Below, piece after piece: positions 7,823-15,794 of a stretch of 64,000 nucleotides of DNA (its first letter is position 1; the number at the start of each line of letters is the position of its first letter). Under the pieces are notes generated by a model. That model made no database searches. It was not told the origin of the DNA and worked only from the letters and a program-made list of their open reading frames with translations. Location of the stretch: contig NZ_LR699553.1 of assembly GCF_902459535.1 (NCBI RefSeq), positions 4,216,001 through 4,280,000 of the forward strand, given 5' to 3'. The translations under genes and the position numbers were made by a program. The stretch is from Paraburkholderia dioscoreae. Lineage in GTDB: Bacteria; Pseudomonadota; Gammaproteobacteria; Burkholderiales; Burkholderiaceae.

Positions 7823-7894
7823 GCGCCCGCGCGTGGCGGGTTTTGAGTTGATTGCTTGAGTTATTGATCGTGATGATCACTTCGGGAGCAGAGA

Positions 7895-8494
7895 ATGACC
7901 TGTTCGCGCAAAGTCCGCTCATGGACCGCTGTGATGTTTGGGGTAGTTGTGCTGGCGAGCGTGCTGGCCGCGCACTGTCAATCCACCTTCGCGCAGGACA
8001 CCGATGCTCACGCCGGGCAACAGGCGCTGGCGCGCGCCGAGTTGATTCACGCTCAAGTCCGCGTCGTCGCAATCAATACCGCCACGAACAGCGTTACGCT
8101 GCGCGGTCCGCGCGGCAATCTGGCTGACGTGGACGTCAATCCTGCCCTCGCCGATGTCAGCCGGCTCAAGATCGGCGACAAGCTCAATGTTGCGTATCAG
8201 CAGGCGCTACTGCTTAACATCGACAGGTTATCCACCAAGGGTGTGCGCGAACGCGTGGAGACGACCGCAGCGATACCGGCTTCGGCGGGCTACGCGTCGT
8301 CGGCGCATAGCGTGAGGGTGATCGCCACGGTGTTGAAGATTGACCGCAAGAGCCGCATGGTGACGCTGCGTGGACCGAAGCATCGACAAGTGCTCAGGGC
8401 CGCGAAGGGAATTTCGCTCGATCAGTTGAAAGTGGGCGATAGCGTGCGCGCGGAGTTTGTTTCGGCGGCGGCGGTGAAATTGGTGCGGGAGTGA
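7895..8494 (+). CDS. Secreted protein with two copies of a small beta-rich repeat
   Basis: The 199-aa product is preceded by GGGAG at proper spacing. A signal peptide (TAVMFGVVVLASVLAAHCQS) is followed by two similar units. The first reads VVAINTATNSVTLRGPRGNL and continues to LKIGDKLNV. The second reads VIATVLKIDRKSRMVTLRGP and continues to LKVGDSVRAEF. The shared pattern (Val-Thr-Leu-Arg-Gly-Pro, then Leu-Lys-x-Gly-Asp) suggests an internal duplication of an OB-like or barrel subdomain. It is likely periplasmic, with unknown role. Confidence 0.7.
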   Translation: MTCSRKVRSWTAVMFGVVVLASVLAAHCQSTFAQDTDAHAGQQALARAELIHAQVRVVAINTATNSVTLRGPRGNLADVDVNPALADVSRLKIGDKLNVAYQQALLLNIDRLSTKGVRERVETTAAIPASAGYASSAHSVRVIATVLKIDRKSRMVTLRGPKHRQVLRAAKGISLDQLKVGDSVRAEFVSAAAVKLVRE

Positions 8495-8522
8495 GGGTTG
8501 TTCGGCGCCAACCGTAGGGACG

Positions 8523-8553
8523 AAAAAAACCACCCGTGGGCGGGTGGTTTTTT
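8523..8553. terminator. Bidirectional intrinsic terminator between convergent genes
   Basis: The stem ACCACCCG / CGGGTGGT has an A-tract on one side and a T-tract on the other. It sits between the secreted-repeat gene (plus) and glmS (minus), so it can serve both. Confidence 0.9.
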
Positions 8554-8597
8554 CAACGGCGTGGCGTGGTGGTGACGTTAAACGAACACCATCCCCC

Positions 8598-10415
8598 TCA
8601 CTCCACCGTCACCGACTTCGCCAGATTCCGCGGCTTATCCACATCCGTACCCCGCGCACACGCCGTGTGATACGCCAGCAACTGCAGCGGCACCACATGC
8701 AGGATCGGCGACAACAGGCCGTAATGCTCCGGCATCCGGATCACATGCAAGCCTTCATCGTTGACGATCTTCGTATCCGCGTCGGCAAACACATACAGCT
8801 GACCGCCCCGCGCGCGCACCTCCTGAATATTCGACTTCAGCTTTTCCAGCAGCGCGTCGTTCGGCGCCACCGTTACCACCGGCATGGCTTCAGTCACGAG
8901 CGCGAGCGGCCCATGCTTCAACTCGCCGGCCGGATAAGCCTCGGCGTGGATATACGAAATTTCCTTGAGCTTGAGCGCGCCCTCAAGTGCGATCGGATAA
9001 TGCAAGCCGCGCCCTAGGAACAGCGCATGTTCCTTACGCGAAAACTCTTCCGACCACGCAATGATCTGCGGCTCCAGCGCCAGCACGCTATTCAATGCCG
9101 CCGGCAAGTGACGCAGTTGCTTCAGATACTCAGCTTCCTGCTCTTCGCTCACACGCCCGCGCAACTTGCCCAGCGTTGCCGCCAGCACGAACAGCGCAAC
9201 CAGTTGCGTCGTGAACGCCTTGGTCGATGCAACACCGATCTCGCGGCCCGCGTGGGTCAGGAACGCCAGCTCGGTCTGGCGCACCATCGCGCTCGTTCCG
9301 ACGTTGCAGATTGCCAGCGTATGTTTGTGACCGAGATCCTGTGCATGTTTGAGCGCCGCCAACGTGTCCGCCGTTTCGCCCGATTGGGATATCACGACGA
9401 CCAGCGACTTCGGATTCGGCACCGACTCTCGATAGCGATACTCGCTGGCAATTTCCACCTGAGTGGGAATCTTCGCGATCGATTCGAGCCAGTACTTCGC
9501 GGTCAGCCCCGAGTAATAGCTCGTGCCGCACGCCAGAATCAGCAGGCTGTCGATCTCTGCGAACACCTTGCCCGCGCCCTCGCCGAATAGCGACGGATCG
9601 AACGAATCCGCTTGCGGAATCGTGTCCGTGATCGCGCGCGGCTGCTCGAAAATTTCCTTCTGCATGAAGTGACGATACGGGCCGAGTTCGACCGCGCCGC
9701 CATACGCAGCCACCTGGCGCACTTCGCGCTGCGCCTCATAGCCGTCGCGATCGGCAATGCGCACGCCCTCAAGCGACAGTTCGCAGACGTCGCCTTCCTC
9801 GAGGAAGATGAACCGTTCGGTGCTGCCCGCGAGCGCCAGCGCGTCCGAGGCAAGGAAGTTCTCACCCTCGCCGAGACCGACCACCAGTGGTGAACCCTGC
9901 CGCGCGCCGACCACCGTATGCGGCTGGTCTTTATGCAACACAGCGATCGCATACGCGCCGTGCAGTTGCCCGACCGTTTCCCGCACCGCCGCGAACAGAT
10001 CGCCGCGATACAGGCTGTGAATCAGATGCGCGATAACCTCTGTGTCGGTCTGCGAGACAAACGTGTAACCCTTGCCGCGCAGCATTTCGCGCAGCACTTC
10101 GTAGTTCTCGATGATGCCGTTGTGTACCAACGCGAGCGTGTCTTTCGAGAAGATCGGGTGGGCGTTGTCCGTGACCGGCGCGCCATGCGTGGCCCAGCGC
10201 GTATGCGCGATACCCGTGATGCCTTCGAGATGGCTTTCACGCACCTGCTCGTCGAGATCGGCCACACGCGCGACGCTGCGCGCACGGCGCGGACCGTCGC
10301 TGCCGAGCACGGCCACGCCGCACGAATCGTAGCCGCGATACTCGAGGCGACGCAGTCCTTCGATCAGGACGGGAACGATGTTACGTTGCGCTACCGCGCC
10401 GACAATGCCACACAT
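8598..10415 (-). CDS. glmS: Glutamine--fructose-6-phosphate aminotransferase (isomerizing)
   Basis: The 605-aa product has close to the usual length (about 609 in E. coli). It makes glucosamine-6-phosphate from fructose-6-phosphate and glutamine, the first step toward UDP-GlcNAc. The class II amidotransferase domain begins MCGIVGAVAQ with the catalytic Cys2. Two SIS sugar isomerase domains follow, with LILACGTSYYSG and VISQSGETADTLAALKHA visible, and the terminus is the conserved LAKSVTVE. It lies 66 bp downstream of glmU on the same strand, so both dedicated UDP-GlcNAc enzymes are probably co-transcribed. No glmS ribozyme is seen in the spacer. Confidence 0.97.
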   Translation of the reverse strand: MCGIVGAVAQRNIVPVLIEGLRRLEYRGYDSCGVAVLGSDGPRRARSVARVADLDEQVRESHLEGITGIAHTRWATHGAPVTDNAHPIFSKDTLALVHNGIIENYEVLREMLRGKGYTFVSQTDTEVIAHLIHSLYRGDLFAAVRETVGQLHGAYAIAVLHKDQPHTVVGARQGSPLVVGLGEGENFLASDALALAGSTERFIFLEEGDVCELSLEGVRIADRDGYEAQREVRQVAAYGGAVELGPYRHFMQKEIFEQPRAITDTIPQADSFDPSLFGEGAGKVFAEIDSLLILACGTSYYSGLTAKYWLESIAKIPTQVEIASEYRYRESVPNPKSLVVVISQSGETADTLAALKHAQDLGHKHTLAICNVGTSAMVRQTELAFLTHAGREIGVASTKAFTTQLVALFVLAATLGKLRGRVSEEQEAEYLKQLRHLPAALNSVLALEPQIIAWSEEFSRKEHALFLGRGLHYPIALEGALKLKEISYIHAEAYPAGELKHGPLALVTEAMPVVTVAPNDALLEKLKSNIQEVRARGGQLYVFADADTKIVNDEGLHVIRMPEHYGLLSPILHVVPLQLLAYHTACARGTDVDKPRNLAKSVTVE

Positions 10416-10481
10416 GGATCATTCCTTTTCAGTGCTAGTGCCGGGTTTCAAGGAGCGCGCCTCGTGCGCGCGTCATGCCCA

Positions 10482-11843
10482 TCAGCTCTTCTTTTTGGTC
10501 GGGCGCACGTAGCCCGTTTTGCTCGTTTGCGTCTTGTCGTTCAGGACCAGCGCGTCCGCTTCGACGTCCTTCCAGACCGTGGTGCCCGCAGCGATCGTCA
10601 CGCCGCGCTTCACACGCACCGGCGCAACCAGTTGCGTGTCCGAACCGACGAACACGTCGTCTTCGATAATCGTGCGGAATTTGTTCGCGCCATCGTAATT
10701 GCAGGTGATGGTGCCCGCGCCGATGTTCACCCGCGCGCCGATATCCGCGTCGCCGATATACGTGAGGTGATTCGCCTTCGAACCGTGACCGAGCACCGCG
10801 TTCTTCACCTCGACGAAGTTGCCGACATGCGACTCGTCATGCAGCGACGCGCCTGGGCGCAAGCGCGCATACGGTCCGAGCACGACATTCGCGCCGACCT
10901 CGGCGCCTTCGATATGGGTGAACGCGTCAATGCGCGTACCGGCGCCGATGTTCGCATTGCGGATCACGCAGTTCGGCCCGACGGTGACGTTGTCGGCCAG
11001 CGTGACGCGCCCTTCGAATACGCAGTTCACGTCGATCGAGACATCGCGGCCGCATTCCAGCGTGCCGCGCACGTCCAGACGCGCCGGATCGGCAAGCGTC
11101 ACACCCGCGACCAGCAACGCGTCAGCCACGTTGCGCTGATGAATCCGCTCGAGCTCGGCAAGCTGCTGCTTGCTGTTCACGCCGAGCGTTTCCCATTCGT
11201 GGTCCGGTTGCGTGGTGACGACTTCGAGACCGGCCTCGATCGCCATTTCCACCGCGTCGGTCAGATAGAACTCGCCTTGCGCATTGTCGTTCTTCAGCGC
11301 GGCGAGCCAGTCGCCCAGACGTTCGGTCGGCGCGACGATGATGCCGGTGTTGATCTCGGCGATCTCGAGCTGCTCGGGCGTCGCGTCTTTCTGCTCGACG
11401 ATGCGCGCCACCTTGCCATGCGCATCGCGCACGATGCGCCCGTAGCCGCTCGGGTCAGCGAGCGTGACGGTGAGCACGCCGTAGCCGCCCTGCCCCGCGC
11501 GATCGGTCAACGCCCGCAGCGTGCCGGCGCGCGTGAGCGGCACGTCGCCGTAAAGCACCAGCGTGGGCGCGGACGGGTCGAGTAGCGGCAACGCCTGCTG
11601 CACCGCGTGGCCCGTGCCGAGTTGCTGCTCCTGCACGGCGAATTGCACGTCCGGCGCCGCGACGGCTTTGCGCACGGCTTCGGCACCGTGGCCGATCACC
11701 ACCACGAGACGCGTGGGCTCGAGCGTGCGAGCCGTGTCGATGACGTGAGCGAGGAGCGGCCGACCGGCCAGGGGATGCAGCACTTTGGGAAGCGCGGACC
11801 GCATGCGCTTGCCGGTGCCTGCCGCCAAAATCACAATGTTCAT
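10482..11843 (-). CDS. glmU: Bifunctional GlmU: GlcN-1-P acetyltransferase / GlcNAc-1-P uridyltransferase
   Basis: The 453-aa length is typical. The N-terminal uridyltransferase domain begins MNIVILAAGTGKRMRSALPK with the nucleotide-binding signature. The C-terminal half is a left-handed beta-helix of hexapeptide repeats with the acetyltransferase segment NHLTYIGDADIGARVNIGAG. It catalyses the last two steps to UDP-GlcNAc for peptidoglycan and LPS. The start at 11843 is chosen because the longer reading to 11972 adds a non-conserved N-terminus that crosses the ttcA terminator. Confidence 0.97.
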   Translation of the reverse strand: MNIVILAAGTGKRMRSALPKVLHPLAGRPLLAHVIDTARTLEPTRLVVVIGHGAEAVRKAVAAPDVQFAVQEQQLGTGHAVQQALPLLDPSAPTLVLYGDVPLTRAGTLRALTDRAGQGGYGVLTVTLADPSGYGRIVRDAHGKVARIVEQKDATPEQLEIAEINTGIIVAPTERLGDWLAALKNDNAQGEFYLTDAVEMAIEAGLEVVTTQPDHEWETLGVNSKQQLAELERIHQRNVADALLVAGVTLADPARLDVRGTLECGRDVSIDVNCVFEGRVTLADNVTVGPNCVIRNANIGAGTRIDAFTHIEGAEVGANVVLGPYARLRPGASLHDESHVGNFVEVKNAVLGHGSKANHLTYIGDADIGARVNIGAGTITCNYDGANKFRTIIEDDVFVGSDTQLVAPVRVKRGVTIAAGTTVWKDVEADALVLNDKTQTSKTGYVRPTKKKS

Positions 11844-11897
11844 GGCACCGCAAATAGACGAGTTTGGAGCCGACGATTCTAACACGCACCCTCTAAC

Positions 11898-11925
11898 GAA
11901 AAAGGCCGCTTTAGCGGCCTCGTTG
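11898..11925 (-). terminator. Intrinsic terminator after ttcA
   Basis: Read on the minus strand, stem AGGCCGCT / AGCGGCCT with a 2-nt loop is followed by a T-run. It lies between the ttcA stop and the glmU start, so glmU needs its own promoter or read-through. Confidence 0.85.
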
Positions 11926-11968
11926 CAAACTGGAATGGACGGAGACGCCCGTGCCACGGGCGTTTTGG

Positions 11969-12997
11969 TCAAAGATCGTCAAACTGGACGATTGCAATCG
12001 ATTGCGCTCCGTCAAGCGCCATGCCATTACCGGCGTCGGTCGAACACGGCTCTTCGTCGAACGCAATATCGCCTTGCGGATCGGCCTCGCCGGTCGCGCG
12101 CAGAGCGGCGAACGGGAACAGCTTGTGATCCATCAAATGCGAGGGCACGACATTCGACAACGCATTGAACATATTTTCAATGCGGCCCGGGAAACGCTTC
12201 TCCCAGTCGCGCACCAGCGCCTTCATTTCCGCGCGCTTGAGATTCGGCTGGCTGCCGCACAGGTTGCACGGAATGATCGGGAATTCGCGCAGCTCGGCGT
12301 ACTTCTCCAGATCGGTTTCCTTCACGTAGGCGAGCGGGCGGATCACGATATTCTTGCCGTCGTCCGATTGCAGCTTGGGCGGCATGCCCTTCAGCTTGCC
12401 GCCGTAGAACATGTTCAGCAGCAGCGTTTGCAGAATGTCGTCGCGATGATGGCCGAGCGCGATCTTGGTCGCGCCCAGTTCGCCCGCCACGCGGTACAGA
12501 ATGCCGCGCCGCAGCCGCGAGCACAGCGAGCAGGTGGTCTTGCCTTCCGGCACCAGCCGCTTGACGATGCTGTACGTATCCTGATTCTCGATGTGAAACG
12601 GAATGTCGAGCTGCTTCAGGTATTCGGGCAGCACGTGCTCGGGAAAGCCCGGCTGCTTCTGGTCGAGATTGACGGCGACGATGTCGAAGTTGATCGGCGC
12701 GCGCTCGCGCAGCCGCATCAGGATTTCGAGCATCGCATAGCTGTCCTTGCCGCCGGACAGGCAGACCATCACCTTGTCGCCGTCCTCGATCATGTTGAAG
12801 TCGACGATCGCCTCGCCGACCTGGCGCGCGAGCCGCTTGAACAGCTTGTTGTTCTCGTACGCTTCCTTCTGTTCGCGGCGTGTGAGCGGCGACTTGGCGC
12901 GCGCGGCGGTTTGCGTCGCGCCGGCCGCGCCCACGGCCTCGGCGGCAGCGGCGGTTGCGGCGGTTGCGGCGCCGTTCAGGATTTCCGGAGCATTCAT
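11969..12997 (-). CDS. ttcA: tRNA 2-thiocytidine(32) synthetase
   Basis: The 342-aa product has a PP-loop ATPase motif SGGKDS (residues 81-86). It has two CxxC pairs, CSLC (Cys156, Cys159) and CNLC (Cys244, Cys247), which in TtcA hold the [4Fe-4S] cluster. It installs the 2-thio group on cytidine 32 of a subset of tRNAs. The Ala-rich first 35 residues are an extension. The start lies 3 nt after the folB stop, pointing to one operon. Confidence 0.95.
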   Translation of the reverse strand: MNAPEILNGAATAATAAAAEAVGAAGATQTAARAKSPLTRREQKEAYENNKLFKRLARQVGEAIVDFNMIEDGDKVMVCLSGGKDSYAMLEILMRLRERAPINFDIVAVNLDQKQPGFPEHVLPEYLKQLDIPFHIENQDTYSIVKRLVPEGKTTCSLCSRLRRGILYRVAGELGATKIALGHHRDDILQTLLLNMFYGGKLKGMPPKLQSDDGKNIVIRPLAYVKETDLEKYAELREFPIIPCNLCGSQPNLKRAEMKALVRDWEKRFPGRIENMFNALSNVVPSHLMDHKLFPFAALRATGEADPQGDIAFDEEPCSTDAGNGMALDGAQSIAIVQFDDL

Positions 12998-13000
12998 GGC

Positions 13001-13396
13001 TCAATCCTCCTTGATACGGAAGACTTCGACGCCCACCGCGTCGCAGTCGGGATAAACGTCCGGCTTTTCCGTCGACACGCGCGCCGCCCGCACTTGCGGA
13101 TGTTCGAGCATGGTCTTCACGAGATCGTCGCAGAGCGTTTCCTGCAAGTGGATATGGCCTTGCTCGACGCGGCGCGAGATGGTGGAACGCATGAAGTCGT
13201 AGTCGACCACTTCGTTCAGCTTGTCGTGGACCGGCGTGGACAGCGCGAGCGGCACGAACAGTTCGACGTTGATCACGACGCGCTGTTCGCCGCGCTTTTC
13301 GAAGTCGTGCACGCCAATGTTGATGTGCACTTCGTAATTGCGCAGAAAAAGCCGGCGGCAATCGGCGAGCCGGGGATGCGAAAGAGCGGCAAACAT
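13001..13396 (-). CDS. folB: Dihydroneopterin aldolase
   Basis: The 131-aa product from MFAALSHPRL is the usual size. It contains the family core LRNYEVHINIGVHDFEKRGE and the conserved DYDFMRSTI segment. It converts dihydroneopterin to 6-hydroxymethyl-dihydropterin and glycolaldehyde in folate synthesis. The upstream SDR also resembles a pterin enzyme, so the pairing fits a pterin/folate theme. A terminator between the two genes means folB probably starts a transcript with ttcA. Confidence 0.9.
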   Translation of the reverse strand: MFAALSHPRLADCRRLFLRNYEVHINIGVHDFEKRGEQRVVINVELFVPLALSTPVHDKLNEVVDYDFMRSTISRRVEQGHIHLQETLCDDLVKTMLEHPQVRAARVSTEKPDVYPDCDAVGVEVFRIKED

Positions 13397-13410
13397 GTTC
13401 GTTCCAGTCG

Positions 13411-13431
13411 AAAAAAGCGTGCGGAGCACGC
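13411..13431 (-). terminator. Intrinsic terminator after the SDR gene
   Basis: On the minus strand the stem GCGTGC-TCC-GCACGC is followed by TTTTTT. It lies between the SDR stop at 13485 and the folB start at 13396. Confidence 0.75.
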
Positions 13432-13484
13432 AAAGGGGCGCGTCAAACGACGGCGGCCGCCAGAGTGGCGGCTCGCCGTGCGCT

Positions 13485-14303
13485 TCAGGCGCCCATCAAA
13501 AACATAACGTCACGCGGCAGCGGCACGAGGTGCTGCCCGCCGTCGACCACCAGCGTCGTTCCGGTCACGCCCGCTGCGTCCGCGAGATACAGCGCGGCGG
13601 CGACAATATCCTCGGCCCGCGACGCGCGGCCCAAAGGCGTAGTACGGTGAGCGGCTTCAAAACCCTCCGGCGTCTGATCGCCGGATTGCATCGTCAAACC
13701 GGGCGCGAGCCCGACCACGCGCACTTTCGGCGCCAACGCCTGGGCCAGCGCGACGGTGGCTGTCTGCAACGCCGCCTTGGTCAGCGTGTACGACAGGTAA
13801 TCCGGGTTCATGTTGTACAGCTTCTGATCCAGCACGTTGATCACCACGCTGCGCAAGCTTTCGTCGGCGCGCGCGGCCTCCGGCGTCAACTCGTACAAAC
13901 CGCGCGCCAGCACCAGCGGCGCGCCGAGGTTCATCGCGGTCAGCTTCAGCAGCAGCTCGTAACCGACGGTGTACGCCGTGTCCTCCTCGAAGCGCGAGGC
14001 GTTGTTGACGATACACGAGGGCCGGCCCAAGGCGTCGATACAAGCCGGTAAAAGCCGCTGGACTTGCGCCTCGTCGGCCAATTCCGCGTGCAGCGCGACC
14101 GCCCGGCGGCCCAGGGCGGTGATTTCTGCGACCAGTTCGTCGGCTTGCGCACCCGAGGCGCCGTAATGGACGGCCACGTCCCAGCCACGCGCGGCAAAAC
14201 CGAGCGCGAGCGAGCGCCCGATACGGCGGGCGGCGCCGGTAATCAGCACGACACGCGGCGTTTCAGGTGCGCGGGCGGCGGCGGTGTCCAGAGAGGCGGT
14301 CAT
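13485..14303 (-). CDS. Pteridine reductase-like short-chain dehydrogenase (FolM/PTR1 type)
   Basis: The 272-aa SDR has the cofactor motif TGAARRIG (22-29). The Arg pair after TGxx is typical of NADPH-dependent pteridine reductases rather than the common TGxxxGxG. NNAS is at 100-103 and Tyr172-x3-Lys176 forms the catalytic pair. An aspartate (Asp159, in VLDQK) replaces the usual catalytic serine 13 residues before Tyr, the arrangement known in PTR1. It likely reduces dihydropterins or dihydromonapterin. Its start codon lies only 13 bp from that of the divergent MidA-type gene. Confidence 0.8.
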   Translation of the reverse strand: MTASLDTAAARAPETPRVVLITGAARRIGRSLALGFAARGWDVAVHYGASGAQADELVAEITALGRRAVALHAELADEAQVQRLLPACIDALGRPSCIVNNASRFEEDTAYTVGYELLLKLTAMNLGAPLVLARGLYELTPEAARADESLRSVVINVLDQKLYNMNPDYLSYTLTKAALQTATVALAQALAPKVRVVGLAPGLTMQSGDQTPEGFEAAHRTTPLGRASRAEDIVAAALYLADAAGVTGTTLVVDGGQHLVPLPRDVMFLMGA

Positions 14304-14304
14304 T

Positions 14305-14310
14305 TACAAT
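14305..14310 (+). promoter_or_regulatory. Candidate -10 element for a leaderless MidA-type transcript
   Basis: TACAAT ends 6 bases before the ATG at 14317, so transcription would start at or near the A of the start codon. There is no clear -35 hexamer. The spacer between the two divergent genes is just 13 bp, leaving little room for another arrangement. Confidence 0.35.
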
Positions 14311-14316
14311 GCGGGG

Positions 14317-15507
14317 ATGAATCCGAAAGCTCACCAACCCGATAGTTTACCTGCTCCCGGCCCGAGCGCGCTGGCGCAGTCCGAAGCGCTGGTCGCGCAG
14401 CTCCGTGCGGAGCTCGAAGCCGCCGGCGGCTGGCTGCCGTTCGACCGCTACATGGAACGTGCGCTGTACGCGCCGGGACTGGGCTATTACAGCGGCGGCG
14501 CCCGCAAATTCGGTCTGCGCGGCGACGACGGCAGCGACTTCGTCACCGCGCCGGAACTGTCGCCGCTGTTCGCCGCAACGCTGGCGCGCCCGATTGCGGA
14601 AGCCTTGCAGGCGAGCGGCACGCGCAACGTGATGGAATTCGGCGCCGGCACCGGCAAACTCGCCGCCGGCCTGCTCGATGCGCTCGACGCGTTGGGTGCC
14701 GAATTCGACAGCTACTCGATCTTGGATCTGTCGGGCGAACTCCGTGAGCGTCAACGCGAGGCGATCGAGGCCGCGGTGCCGGCGCTCGCCGCCAAAGTGC
14801 GCTGGCTGGACGCGCTGCCGGAGCGGTTCGAAGGTGTGGTGATCGGCAACGAGGTGCTGGACGCAATGCCTGTGCGGCTGTTCGCCTTCACCGGCGGCGC
14901 CTGGCACGAACGCGGCGTGGTGTGGCGCGACGAAGCGTTCGCATTCGACGACCGGCCCGTGTCCGCCGCGGCGGATCTCGCGCTGCTGTCGGAAATCGAC
15001 ACAGCCGGCGAAGACTACGTGACGGAGACGCACGAAGCCGCCAGCGCATTCACGCGCACCATCTGCACGATGCTTGTACGCGGCGCGGCCTTTTTTATCG
15101 ATTACGGTTTTCCGCGTCACGAGTATTACCACGCGCAGCGCGCGCAAGGCACGTTGATGTGCCATTACCGGCATCGTGCGCACGGCGATCCGTTCCTCTA
15201 CCCCGGCTTGCAGGACATCACCGCACACGTTGAATTCACCGGCATCGCCGAGGCGGGCGTCGAGACGGGCGCGGACCTGCTGGGCTTTACGTCGCAAGCG
15301 CGGTTTCTGCTCAATGCGGGAATCACCGAGGCGCTGGCGGAGATCGATCCCGCGGACACCAAACAGTATTTGCCCGCGGCGAATGCGGTGCAGAAGTTGT
15401 TGTCGGAAGCGGAGATGGGTGAACTGTTCAAGGTGATTGCCTTCTCGCGCGGACTGGACGATACGCTGCAAGCATTCGCGAGCGGCGACCGGTCGCATAC
15501 CCTGTGA
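14317..15507 (+). CDS. MidA-type SAM-dependent methyltransferase (NDUFAF7 family)
   Basis: The 396-aa product has the features of the DUF185/MidA family: FDRYMERALYAPGLGYYSGG near residue 50, TAPELSPLFA, a SAM-binding loop in MEFGAGTGKLAAGLL and GNEVLDAMPVRLF. The mitochondrial homologue NDUFAF7 methylates an arginine of complex I. The bacterial substrate is not established. The start is MNPKAHQPDS at 14317; the alternative at 14284 overlaps the divergent gene. A 22-nt gap leads to the DUF2905 gene. Confidence 0.85.
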   Translation: MNPKAHQPDSLPAPGPSALAQSEALVAQLRAELEAAGGWLPFDRYMERALYAPGLGYYSGGARKFGLRGDDGSDFVTAPELSPLFAATLARPIAEALQASGTRNVMEFGAGTGKLAAGLLDALDALGAEFDSYSILDLSGELRERQREAIEAAVPALAAKVRWLDALPERFEGVVIGNEVLDAMPVRLFAFTGGAWHERGVVWRDEAFAFDDRPVSAAADLALLSEIDTAGEDYVTETHEAASAFTRTICTMLVRGAAFFIDYGFPRHEYYHAQRAQGTLMCHYRHRAHGDPFLYPGLQDITAHVEFTGIAEAGVETGADLLGFTSQARFLLNAGITEALAEIDPADTKQYLPAANAVQKLLSEAEMGELFKVIAFSRGLDDTLQAFASGDRSHTL

Positions 15508-15529
15508 ATTTCCGCATCAGGAACCGACG

Positions 15530-15724
15530 ATGATCCGCTGGCTGTTGACTACGTTTATTGCCGTGGCGGTGTTGTCGTCGTGCTGGCCGTGGCTCAGAAA
15601 AATTGGCATTGGCCGCATGCCGGGTGACGTAACCTTGCGCCTCTTTGGGCGCGAGTACCCGTTTCCGTTCATGTCGACGCTGGTGTTGTCGATGGTGTTG
15701 TCGCTTCTGGCCAGACTGCTCTAG
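15530..15724 (+). CDS. DUF2905 small membrane protein
   Basis: The 64-aa product has two hydrophobic segments, LTTFIAVAVLSSCWPWL and FMSTLVLSMVLSLLARLL. Between them is the family-typical loop IGRMPGDVTLRLFGREYPFP. DUF2905 proteins are small inner-membrane proteins of unknown role. It lies 22 bp after the MidA-type gene and is probably co-transcribed with it. Confidence 0.85.
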   Translation: MIRWLLTTFIAVAVLSSCWPWLRKIGIGRMPGDVTLRLFGREYPFPFMSTLVLSMVLSLLARLL

Positions 15725-15738
15725 GGTCCGCTGCCTTT

Positions 15739-15777
15739 AGCGGCGGCAATGGCGTGGGCCTCACGCTTGCCGCCGCT
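15739..15777. terminator. Strong hairpin between convergent genes
   Basis: An 11-bp stem AGCGGCGGCAA / TTGCCGCCGCT encloses a second stem GCGTG / CACGC with a 5-nt loop. It sits between the DUF2905 gene and cca. There is no U-tract on either side, so it is a terminator-like hairpin rather than a canonical terminator. Confidence 0.55.
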
Positions 15778-15794
15778 CTCGCAACCTGAAGGTC

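Noticed and set aside
8635..8643. A third perfect DnaA box TTATCCACA
   Set aside because: It lies inside the conserved C-terminal coding sequence of glmS (Asp-Val-Asp-Lys-Pro), where the codons explain it.
10416..10481. A glmS-type ribozyme before glmS
   Set aside because: The spacer from glmU is only 66 bp, lacks the known ribozyme core, and the class belongs to Gram-positive bacteria.
9918..11585. A 555-codon open frame on the plus strand
   Set aside because: It is antisense to glmS and glmU, which are certain.
11951..13507. A 518-codon open frame on the plus strand
   Set aside because: It is antisense to ttcA and folB and is rich in His, Arg and Gln, typical of an antisense frame in GC-rich DNA.
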